In this document: piece after piece, positions 1-4,513 of the stretch
Numbering within the stretch: the first letter of the stretch is position 1
How the letters are laid out: each line of letters starts with the position of its first letter
DNA from: Myxococcales bacterium
GTDB taxonomy: Bacteria; Myxococcota; Myxococcia; Myxococcales; Myxococcaceae
Direction: 5' to 3'
DNA length: 6,858 bases
Assembly (NCBI GenBank): GCA_003153055.1
Contig: PMBV01000410.1
Span: 1 to 6,858, forward strand
The notes under the pieces: model-generated
The model's input: the letters and a program-made list of their open reading frames with translations, nothing else
Database searches by the model: none
Told to the model about the DNA's origin: nothing
Position numbers and translations under genes: made by a program

Positions 1-92
1 AGCTTCTTCACTTCCTTCTGCGACTTCCCGCAGAAGGAGCAGCACAGCGTCTGGTTTCCACCATCGCGGCTGCCAACGTTCTTCGTCGCCAT
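1..92 (-). CDS. clpX: ClpX, ATPase subunit of ClpXP protease (N-terminal 30 codons only)
   Basis: This is the start of the AAA+ unfoldase that recognises substrates and feeds them to ClpP. Only the first 30 codons, plus two bases of codon 31, lie in the window; the gene continues past the left edge. The reading begins MATKNVGSRDGG and reaches TLCCSFCGKSQKEVKKL, which matches the first half of the ClpX zinc-binding domain. Cys18 and Cys21 form the first CxxC of its four-cysteine zinc site. The ATG at 92-90 is the only sensible start; a weak AAGG lies 12 nt upstream. The gene follows clpP by 85 nt on the same strand, the usual clpP-clpX order, and is probably co-transcribed with it. The gap holds a TTGAGC and a GATTAA or TAAGGT element at imperfect spacing, so a separate clpX promoter is possible but not supported. 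The identification is firm despite the short length, because of the domain motif and the neighbour. Confidence 0.93.
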   Translation of the reverse strand, partial: MATKNVGSRDGGNQTLCCSFCGKSQKEVKK

Positions 93-177
93 ACTGTGAC
101 GGAACCTTAATCGGGAGCGGCCCTTTTCGCTCAAAGCGCCCGCCAGAGCGCCCCCGAGGGGCCCTGGCCGCGCCGCT

Positions 178-792
178 TCACTTCTTTTCGGGAGTCGGTG
201 CCGGCGTCGACTTGCGGACGAAGACGTCGTCGATGAGCCCGTACTGCTTGGCCTCGACCGCGCTCATGTAGTTGTCGCGATCACAGTCTTTCTCCACTCG
301 ATCGACCGAGTGGCCGGTGGCCTTGGCGAGGATCTCGTAGAGCACTTGCTCGAGGCGGGCCATCTCGGCCACCTGAATTTTCATGTCCCGAGCCTGGCCC
401 CGGGCGCCGCCGAGGGGCTGGTGGATCATGATGCGGGCGTTGGGCAGGGCGAAGCGCTTTCCCTTCGCGCCAGCGGCCAGCAGCACCGCCCCCATCGACG
501 CCGCCTGGCCGATGCAGATGGTGGACACCTGCGGCTTGACGTACTGAATGGTGTCGTAGATGGCCAGGCCCGCGGTCACCGAGCCGCCGGGCGAGTTGAC
601 GTACAGCGTGATGTCCTTGTCGGGGTCTTCCGACTCGAGGAACAGGAGCTGAGCGGTCACGCCGTTGGCCACGTCATCGTCGATCTCCGTGCCCAACATG
701 ATGATGCGATCGCGCAGCAGCCGAGCGTACAGGTCCCATACCCGCTCACCGCGGTGGGTCGTCTCGACGATGGTTGGAGGCCAGTAGGGCAT
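178..792 (-). CDS. clpP: ClpP, ATP-dependent Clp protease proteolytic subunit
   Basis: This is the serine peptidase that forms the tetradecameric chamber of ClpXP (or ClpAP) in the cytoplasm. It has 204 residues, the usual family length. The catalytic triad is visible: Ser99 in GQAASMGA, His124 in MIHQP and Asp173 in DRDNY. The oxyanion and strand region [10 protein letters not shown] is at 66-75, and the head-domain segment [11 protein letters not shown] is at 124-134. The N-terminus is short ([17 protein letters not shown]) and carries the axial-loop sequence directly, so a long propeptide like that of E. coli is absent. The C-terminus ends in a Pro/Lys-rich tail. The ATG at 792-790 is preceded by AAAGGA 7 nt upstream. 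The gene starts 21 nt after the tig stop and precedes clpX, so it is very probably in the tig transcript. Myxobacteria can carry more than one ClpP; which paralogue this is cannot be told here. Confidence 0.97.
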   Translation of the reverse strand: MPYWPPTIVETTHRGERVWDLYARLLRDRIIMLGTEIDDDVANGVTAQLLFLESEDPDKDITLYVNSPGGSVTAGLAIYDTIQYVKPQVSTICIGQAASMGAVLLAAGAKGKRFALPNARIMIHQPLGGARGQARDMKIQVAEMARLEQVLYEILAKATGHSVDRVEKDCDRDNYMSAVEAKQYGLIDDVFVRKSTPAPTPEKK

Positions 793-813
793 GGGAGATT
801 CCTTTGTCGCGCT

Positions 814-2094
814 TTAGGGTGCTGCGTACGTCGCGTTCGCCTTCAAGAAGCTCAAGACCTTCTCGTCTCGAACCCGGGCCCGCAAGTTCGAACGGGCCTC
901 CTCTTGAGCATACTGCTTGCGGACGCTGGCGGCCGGGGCTCCAGCCTCTTCGGCGAGGGTGACCAGCCGCTGCTCCACGTCTTCGTCGGTGGCCTGAATG
1001 TTCTCGGTGTCGGCGATGGCCTCGAGCAACAGCTGGCCCCTGACCTCACCCTCGGCCCGCGGCCGCAGGTCGTCTCGCAGCTTCTCCCAGTCGAGGTTGA
1101 GCGAACGCAGGTCCATGCCCGAACGAGCCATCGAACCGAGCGCCGAGTCGAGCATCATGTCGACCCCTCGCTGCACGAGGGCATTGGGCACGGTGATGTC
1201 GTTCTTCTCGGCCAGCTTCTTGAAAACGTCCTCGCGCTCCTGGGTCTCGACCTCGCGCTTCTTGGCGCGCTCCAGGTCGGTGCGGAGACGAGTCTTGAGC
1301 TCCTCGAGGCTCGCGAGGCCCAGGGCCACCGCCAGGGCGTCGTCGAGGGCGGGCACTTCCTTCTTCTGAATGGCCTTGGGAGTCACCACGAAACGGGCGG
1401 CCTTCCCCTTGACCTGCTCGACCTGGTAGTCGGCCGGGAAGGTGAAGTCGATGTCCTTGGGAGCGCCGACCTTGGCACCCTCGAGGGCAGCCACGTTTCC
1501 CTCGGTGAGGAGCCCGTCAGTCACCTCGAAGGTGACGTCCTTTCCGGTGTTGCCGGGATAGGGCTGGCCGTCGATGGTGCCCTCGAAGTCGACCTTCACC
1601 ATGTCGCCCTTCTCGACGAGCTCTCGGTCGGCCACCGGGCTCAGGGTGGTTCGCGAGGTGCGCAGGCGCTCGAGCTGCTCGGCGACCTTCTCGTCGCTCA
1701 CCACTGGGTCCACCTTGGTGAGGGCGAGGCCTTTGTAGTCCCGCGGCGCGATGACAGGCTTCACCTCGACCCGCGCGGTGTAGGCGTAGGGCTTCTGGGC
1801 CTCGAGCCGACCGCCGGTGAAGTGAGGCTCACCCACTGCCGCGACCTTCTGCTCCTCGACCGCCTCGTAGAACGAGAGCAGCTGCACGCGCTTGACGACG
1901 TCGGCCTCGACCTCGACACGGTACTGCTTCTCGAGCAGGCGACGGGGGACCTTCCCGGGCCTGAAGCCGGGCATCTTCACCTGCCGCGCCAGCGTGGCGT
2001 AGGCTTCGGTGAGCTGTTTCTCGACGAACGCGGGCTCGACCTCGATGGACAGTCGCTTCTCAACCGGGGAAACCTCTTCAACCTGAACCTTCAT
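814..2094 (-). CDS. tig: Trigger factor, ribosome-bound chaperone
   Basis: This ATP-independent chaperone sits at the ribosomal exit tunnel and shields nascent chains; it also has a peptidyl-prolyl isomerase domain. The protein has 426 residues (E. coli 432). The N-terminal ribosome-binding domain covers about 1-115 with the signature GFRPGKVP at 43-50. The FKBP-like PPIase domain is at about 156-245 and begins GDMVKVDFEGTIDGQ. The helical C-terminal chaperone arms cover about 250-420 and are rich in Glu, Lys and Arg. The ATG at 2094-2092 is preceded by two overlapping AAGGA motifs, 3 and 7 nt upstream. A good promoter lies at 2133-2161, giving a predicted leader of about 30 nt. The gene heads the tig-clpP-clpX operon, linking nascent-chain folding to proteolysis. 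No truncation or odd composition is seen. Confidence 0.97.
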   Translation of the reverse strand: MKVQVEEVSPVEKRLSIEVEPAFVEKQLTEAYATLARQVKMPGFRPGKVPRRLLEKQYRVEVEADVVKRVQLLSFYEAVEEQKVAAVGEPHFTGGRLEAQKPYAYTARVEVKPVIAPRDYKGLALTKVDPVVSDEKVAEQLERLRTSRTTLSPVADRELVEKGDMVKVDFEGTIDGQPYPGNTGKDVTFEVTDGLLTEGNVAALEGAKVGAPKDIDFTFPADYQVEQVKGKAARFVVTPKAIQKKEVPALDDALAVALGLASLEELKTRLRTDLERAKKREVETQEREDVFKKLAEKNDITVPNALVQRGVDMMLDSALGSMARSGMDLRSLNLDWEKLRDDLRPRAEGEVRGQLLLEAIADTENIQATDEDVEQRLVTLAEEAGAPAASVRKQYAQEEARSNLRARVRDEKVLSFLKANATYAAP

Positions 2095-2132
2095 TCGTCC
2101 TTCCTTCGGGGCGAGACTGCGGAATGAAATCG

Positions 2133-2161
2133 GCTTTAGAGCGCGGGCCGAAGGGGGTCAA
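2133..2161 (-). promoter_or_regulatory. Predicted sigma70-type promoter of the tig-clpP-clpX operon
   Basis: On the minus strand the -35 TTGACC (2156-2161, five of six consensus bases) is followed by a 17-bp spacer and the -10 TAAAGC (2133-2138, three of six). Transcription would begin near 2126, about 32 nt before the tig ATG. It lies in the 85-nt gap between tRNA-Leu and tig and would give the operon its own promoter. Read-through from tRNA-Leu is also possible, because no terminator separates them. Confidence 0.6.
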
Positions 2162-2179
2162 CGCCTTACACCGTTGCAG

Positions 2180-2262
2180 TGGGCAGGGGGGGACTCGAAC
2201 CCCCACTCCTTTGGGGAACCAGATCCTAAGTCTGGCGCGGCTACCAGTTACGCCACCTGCCC
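2180..2262 (-). tRNA. tRNA-Leu(UAG)
   Basis: This is a full class II cloverleaf of 83 nt. The acceptor stem is GGGCAGG/CCTGCCC with discriminator A, and the D stem is GCG/CGC. The anticodon stem is CCAGA/TCTGG around the loop CTTAGGA, giving anticodon TAG, which reads CUA and probably other CUN leucine codons. A long variable arm (TTCC/GGAG) and a T arm GGGGG-TTCGAGT-CCCCC complete it. CCA is not encoded. It lies just downstream of the terminator that follows tRNA-Lys and 85 nt before tig. Confidence 0.97.
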
Positions 2263-2272
2263 CTTTCGGTCG

Positions 2273-2303
2273 ACAATGCACCCAAAAAGCCGAAGGCCGG
2301 CAA
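2273..2303 (-). promoter_or_regulatory. Weak candidate promoter for tRNA-Leu
   Basis: On the minus strand TTGCCG (2298-2303) and CATTGT (2273-2278) are separated by 19 bp, longer than the preferred 17. Initiation near 2266 would leave a leader of only a few nucleotides before tRNA-Leu. The -35 would overlap the terminator hairpin. It is proposed mainly because tRNA-Leu lies beyond a terminator and needs some source of transcription. Confidence 0.22.
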
Positions 2304-2326
2304 CTCCTTCGAGCTACCGGCCTTCG
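2284..2326 (-). terminator. Rho-independent terminator after tRNA-Lys
   Basis: On the minus strand a perfect 10-bp stem, CGAAGGCCGG (2317-2326) with CCGGCCTTCG (2291-2300), encloses a 16-nt loop. It is followed by GC and then five T residues (2284-2288). It begins 7 nt after the 3' end of tRNA-Lys, so it most likely ends that unit. Its position before tRNA-Leu separates the two tRNA genes. Confidence 0.82.
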
Positions 2327-2333
2327 ACGTGTG

Positions 2334-2406
2334 TGAGAGCGGAAGGAATCGAACCTTCAACCTATGGATTAAGAGTCCATTGCTCTGCCAATTGAGCTAC
2401 GCTCCC
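2334..2406 (-). tRNA. tRNA-Lys(CUU)
   Basis: This is a 73-nt cloverleaf. The acceptor stem is GGGAGCG/CGCTCTC (one G-U pair) with discriminator A, and the D stem is GCTC/GAGC. The anticodon stem is ATGGA/TCCAT around the loop CTCTTAA, giving anticodon CTT, which reads the AAG lysine codon favoured in GC-rich genomes. The T arm is GAAGG-TTCGATT-CCTTC. CCA is not encoded. It has its own strong promoter at 2429-2458 and a terminator right after it, so it is a single-gene transcription unit. Confidence 0.97.
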
Positions 2407-2428
2407 CGGTGTGTTCTGGCGGGCGCGG

Positions 2429-2458
2429 CTAATAGGTCCGCCTGCCAGGTTCTGTCAA
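2429..2458 (-). promoter_or_regulatory. Strong sigma70-type promoter of tRNA-Lys
   Basis: On the minus strand a perfect -35 TTGACA (2453-2458) is followed by an 18-bp spacer and -10 TATTAG (2429-2434, four of six consensus bases). Transcription would start near 2421, about 15 nt before tRNA-Lys. The -35 directly abuts the TAG stop codon of the lgt-like gene (2461-2459), so the promoter sits flush against the end of that gene. Confidence 0.72.
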
Positions 2459-3262
2459 CTACGATGTTTTGCTCCCCTCTGAAATTTCGGTCACCGGTGG
2501 GGCTTTGCGAACCAGCAACCACACTCCGACCAGACCCAACACGCCCACGATGAACTGCGCCGGGGTGAACCCGTCATAGCGGCGATCGACGAAGCCCAAG
2601 TCGGACGCTCTCAGGAAGTCGGTGAAGAAGCGCTGAATCGAGTACCCCAAGGCGAGAATGCCCATCAGGCGCCCCTGGGCCGGTCGCCAGCGCTTGACCG
2701 TCCACAGGACCAGGGCCAGCACCGCCAGCGCGAAGAAGTCGTAGAGGCCGAGGTCGTGACGAGGCCCACCGAAGCGGCCGGCGGGGAAGTCGACCGCCAG
2801 CGGGAAGGTGGTGCGAATGCCAGGGTGATCATGCACCAGGAAGCAGCCGATGCGCGCCACCGCCCACCCCGGAGCCGTGCCCAGCGCCAGGGCGTCGAGG
2901 AACGGGCTCACCGGCTGCTTGATGCGATGGAAGTACCAGAAGATGCCGATGAGGGCCCCCAGCACTCCGCCCATCGACGACAGGCCCTCCCAGAAGCGCA
3001 AGATGAGGAAGGGGTCGCGGGCGGTCAACAGCTCCGGGTGGTACGCGAAGACGTGCATGAAGTGACCGCCGATGAGCCCCACCAGCACGGCCCAGGTCAC
3101 CACGCCCTTCAGCGGCTCGTCGTCGCCAGGCCAGTAGCGCTTGGCCGCGCGGGCCGCCAGCGCCGCGCCGGTCACCACGCCGGCCGCCGACAAGACTCCG
3201 AAGATGTCGATCTTGAGGCCCAGCGGGAGATTCAACTGCGGGAGCTCGAAGTAGGGGATCAC
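2459..3262 (-). CDS. lgt: Divergent prolipoprotein diacylglyceryl transferase (Lgt family)
   Basis: Lgt transfers diacylglycerol from phosphatidylglycerol to the lipobox cysteine of prelipoproteins in the inner membrane. This 267-residue protein has several hydrophobic membrane segments and the Lgt layout: IDIFGVL near the N-terminus, SSMGG at 95-99, ARIGCF...HDHPG at 136-148 and GYSIQRFFTDFLR at 206-218. The arginines matching E. coli R143 and R239 are kept (R137, R211), and so is G154 (G148). Other important positions differ: H103 is Met97, N146 is Cys140, E151 is Asp145, E243 is Asp215 and Y26 is probably Phe21. This residue mapping is by eye. The start is GTG at 3262-3260, with AAGGGG 6 nt upstream and only 27 nt after tRNA-Arg(UCG). 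There is no room for a normal promoter between them, so it is probably co-transcribed with the tRNAs. The family is sure; whether it does canonical Lgt chemistry is less so. Confidence 0.85.
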   Translation of the reverse strand: MIPYFELPQLNLPLGLKIDIFGVLSAAGVVTGAALAARAAKRYWPGDDEPLKGVVTWAVLVGLIGGHFMHVFAYHPELLTARDPFLILRFWEGLSSMGGVLGALIGIFWYFHRIKQPVSPFLDALALGTAPGWAVARIGCFLVHDHPGIRTTFPLAVDFPAGRFGGPRHDLGLYDFFALAVLALVLWTVKRWRPAQGRLMGILALGYSIQRFFTDFLRASDLGFVDRRYDGFTPAQFIVGVLGLVGVWLLVRKAPPVTEISEGSKTS

Positions 3263-3268
3263 CAGGTG

Positions 3269-3274
3269 CCCCTT
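3269..3274 (-). promoter_or_regulatory. Shine-Dalgarno site fixing the GTG start of the lgt-like gene
   Basis: The minus strand reads AAGGGG, then 6 nt, then GTG. The spacing supports the GTG at 3262-3260 as the start, and there is no ATG nearby in frame. The site lies within the 27 nt between the end of tRNA-Arg(UCG) and the gene, so processing of the tRNA 3' end would leave a very short mRNA leader that still holds this site. Confidence 0.6.
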
Positions 3275-3289
3275 ACCAAATCGAACCAG

Positions 3290-3363
3290 TGCGCCCAGAG
3301 GGATTCGAACCCCCGACCCTCGGCTTCGAAGGCCGATGCTCTATCCAGCTGAGCTATAGGCGC
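3290..3363 (-). tRNA. tRNA-Arg(UCG)
   Basis: This is a 74-nt cloverleaf. The acceptor stem is GCGCCTA/TGGGCGC with discriminator A. The anticodon stem is TCGGC/GCCGA around the loop CTTCGAA, giving anticodon TCG, which reads CGA and possibly other CGN codons. The T arm is GGGGG-TTCGAAT-CCCTC. CCA is not encoded. It is nearly identical in its core to tRNA-Arg(UCU) at 3547-3620. It is the last tRNA before the lgt-like gene. Confidence 0.97.
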
Positions 3364-3398
3364 AGAGCCAACGTACGCTTACCACGTTGCGATGCGTG

Positions 3399-3473
3399 GG
3401 CGACCTACCGGGATTGAACCGGTAACCTCAGGAGTCACAATCCTGCGCTCTAGCCAGTTGAGCTAAGGCCGCC
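3399..3473 (-). tRNA. tRNA-His(GUG)
   Basis: The acceptor stem is GCGGCCT/AGGTCGC, with an encoded extra 5' G (position -1) opposite discriminator C73, the hallmark of bacterial tRNA-His. The anticodon stem is CAGGA/TCCTG around the loop TTGTGAC, giving anticodon GTG. The T arm is ACCGG-TTCAATC-CCGGT. CCA is not encoded. It lies 35 nt before tRNA-Arg(UCG) and 73 nt after tRNA-Arg(UCU); the larger gap may hold a promoter. Confidence 0.97.
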
Positions 3474-3498
3474 ATATTCCGAATTAAAACCGCCGCGC

Positions 3499-3526
3499 CT
3501 GCTACCACCCCATGGGCCCAAGTCAA
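3499..3526 (-). promoter_or_regulatory. Possible internal promoter before tRNA-His
   Basis: On the minus strand -35 TTGACT (3521-3526, five of six consensus bases) is followed by a 16-bp spacer and a weak -10 TAGCAG (3499-3504). It would start transcription near 3491, about 18 nt before tRNA-His. It lies in the only sizeable gap in the four-tRNA cluster. The weak -10 keeps confidence low. Confidence 0.35.
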
Positions 3527-3546
3527 TGCCCAACTTCTCCCCGTAA

Positions 3547-3620
3547 CGCGCCCGGCGGGACTCGAACCCACGACCCTCGGCTTAGAAGGCCGATGCTCTA
3601 TCCAGCTGAGCTACGGGCGC
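3547..3620 (-). tRNA. tRNA-Arg(UCU)
   Basis: This is a 74-nt cloverleaf. The acceptor stem is GCGCCCG/CGGGCGC with discriminator G. The anticodon stem is TCGGC/GCCGA around the loop CTTCTAA, giving anticodon TCT, which reads AGA and AGG. The T arm is GTGGG-TTCGAGT-CCCGC. CCA is not encoded. It starts 13 nt after the end of tRNA-Pro, so the two are certainly processed from one transcript. It differs from tRNA-Arg(UCG) at only about eight positions. Confidence 0.97.
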
Positions 3621-3633
3621 CTATTGGTGACTG

Positions 3634-3707
3634 TCGGGGTGGCCGGATTCGAACCGACGACCTTCTGCGCCCAAGGCAGACGCGCTACCAGACTGCGCTA
3701 CACCCCG
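3634..3707 (-). tRNA. tRNA-Pro(UGG)
   Basis: This is a 74-nt cloverleaf. The acceptor stem is CGGGGTG/CACCCCG with discriminator A. The anticodon stem is TCTGC/GCAGA around the loop CTTGGGC, giving anticodon TGG, which reads CCA and other CCN codons. The T stem is GTCGG/CCGGC around TTCGAAT. CCA is not encoded. It is the first gene of the Pro-Arg-His-Arg-lgt cluster and is divergent from the TPM gene at 3899. Confidence 0.97.
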
Positions 3708-3726
3708 TGATGGCCCGCCTTTTGGA

Positions 3727-3755
3727 ACATGTGGTGAAGACGCGCAAGCACCAAT
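3727..3755 (-). promoter_or_regulatory. Weak candidate promoter for the tRNA-Pro cluster
   Basis: On the minus strand TTGGTG (about 3750-3755) lies 17 bp before CATGTT (about 3727-3732). Each hexamer matches the consensus at three positions. Initiation would fall a short way upstream of tRNA-Pro, which must have a promoter in the 190-bp divergent gap 3708-3898. The rest of that gap shows a lone TTGACC (3797-3802, plus strand) and a lone TAGGGT (3865-3870, plus strand), and otherwise nothing recognisable. Confidence 0.25.
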
Positions 3756-3898
3756 CCACTGACATGCCACGAGATCGTCTGACGACCCGCAACCCTTTGA
3801 CCGGACAGTGCGGCGCCTGGGGCCCGGCCCAGCCTTCCATCAAGGCCCGCCTCCAAATCTCAGCTAGGGTACCCGCGGCGAACGAGGCCAGCACACTC

Positions 3899-4513
3899 AT
3901 GACGCTCTCCCAGGAACAATCTCGACAGCTCACCCGCGCCGTGGAGGTCGCCGAGGCCTCCACCTCGGCCGAGCTGGTGTTGGTCATCTTGGCCCGCTCG
4001 TTCTCTGCCCGAGGCGCGGCCGCCGTCGTCGGTGGCCTGGGCGCTTTCGTCGCCTTGGCCCTCGTGCTCTTCCTCGAGAACATCGAGCTCGACCCCTTGA
4101 TTGCCCTGGTGCTGGTCGCGGTCCTGGGGCTCGGCGCGGTAGGCGTCGCGCTCATTCTCCCGGCTCGGCTGTTCGCCAGCGCCAAGACCATCAAGGCGGC
4201 AATCGACGAGAAGGCCCACGCCGCCTTCTCACGCAACGGCGTCTACCGCACCAGCGGGCGCACCGGCATCTTGCTCTTCCTCTCCCTGGGCGAACGCCAG
4301 GCGAGACTCCTCTACGACGTCGGCGTCGCCAAGGCGGTGCCCAACGAGCTGAGGGAAGAGTGGCGGGCCCGCCTCACCGAGGTCGCCCGCGCCTTCGACG
4401 TCGACGCCCTGGCCAAGGCCATCGAAGCAATGGGGAGCGAGGCTGGTGCGTTCCTCCCCCGGAGCGCCGACGACGTCGACGAGCTGGCCAACGCGCCCCA
4501 GGTGGAAGCATGA
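3899..4513 (+). CDS. TPM-like domain membrane protein with two inserted transmembrane helices
   Basis: The protein has 204 residues. It resembles the TPM domain family (TLP18.3/Psb32/MOLO-1; bacterial YgcG-like proteins), whose roles are poorly defined. Residues 14-31 (AVEVAEASTSAELVLVIL) match the first helix and strand of the fold. Residues 106-148 (AFSRNGVY...GRTGILLFLSLGERQARLLYDVG...VP) match the central strands with the typical 'RTGxLLxxSLxER' run. Between them lie two hydrophobic helices, at about 40-59 and 67-87. There is no signal peptide, so both ends are probably cytoplasmic. The ATG at 3899 was chosen because homology-like sequence begins there and because the longer reading frame upstream runs antisense through tRNA genes; the Shine-Dalgarno site is weak (AGG about 11 nt upstream). 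The stop overlaps the next start (ATGA), indicating translational coupling. The family call is by motif only; no function is assigned. Confidence 0.72.
   Translation: MTLSQEQSRQLTRAVEVAEASTSAELVLVILARSFSARGAAAVVGGLGAFVALALVLFLENIELDPLIALVLVAVLGLGAVGVALILPARLFASAKTIKAAIDEKAHAAFSRNGVYRTSGRTGILLFLSLGERQARLLYDVGVAKAVPNELREEWRARLTEVARAFDVDALAKAIEAMGSEAGAFLPRSADDVDELANAPQVEA

Noticed and set aside
150..162. Small GC hairpin (GCCCC-CGA-GGGGC) between clpP and clpX as a terminator
   Set aside because: The stem has only 5 bp and no T run follows on the minus strand; clpP and clpX are normally co-transcribed.
310..2127. A 605-codon open frame on the plus strand antisense to clpP and tig
   Set aside because: It is a shadow created by high GC at third codon positions of clpP and tig. 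Its translation is His/Leu/Gly-rich with no domain, and it spans two well-supported genes.
2174..3352. Short open frames overlapping the tRNA genes (for example 2124-2336, 2174-2395, 2329-2553, 2756-3352)
   Set aside because: They read antisense through structured tRNA genes or through the lgt-like gene and show no domain or ribosome-binding site.
3382..3399. Inverted repeat CCACG/CGTGG after tRNA-His as a terminator
   Set aside because: The stem has only 5 bp, overlaps the last base of the tRNA and is not followed by T residues; transcription probably continues into tRNA-Arg(UCG).
3797..3870. TTGACC at 3797 and TAGGGT at 3865 as a promoter for the TPM-like operon
   Set aside because: They are about 62 bp apart, so they cannot be the two boxes of one promoter; neither has a partner at proper spacing.
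3512..3898. N-terminal extension of the TPM-like gene back to an ATG at 3512
   Set aside because: The extension runs antisense through tRNA-Arg(UCU) and tRNA-Pro; the TPM-like homology begins right after the ATG at 3899.
4360..4509. Upstream extension of the Tim44/zinc-ribbon gene to an ATG at 4360
   Set aside because: It overlaps the coupled TPM-like gene in another frame, and the signal-peptide-like start MTKRLVVLGALIALP begins at 4510.
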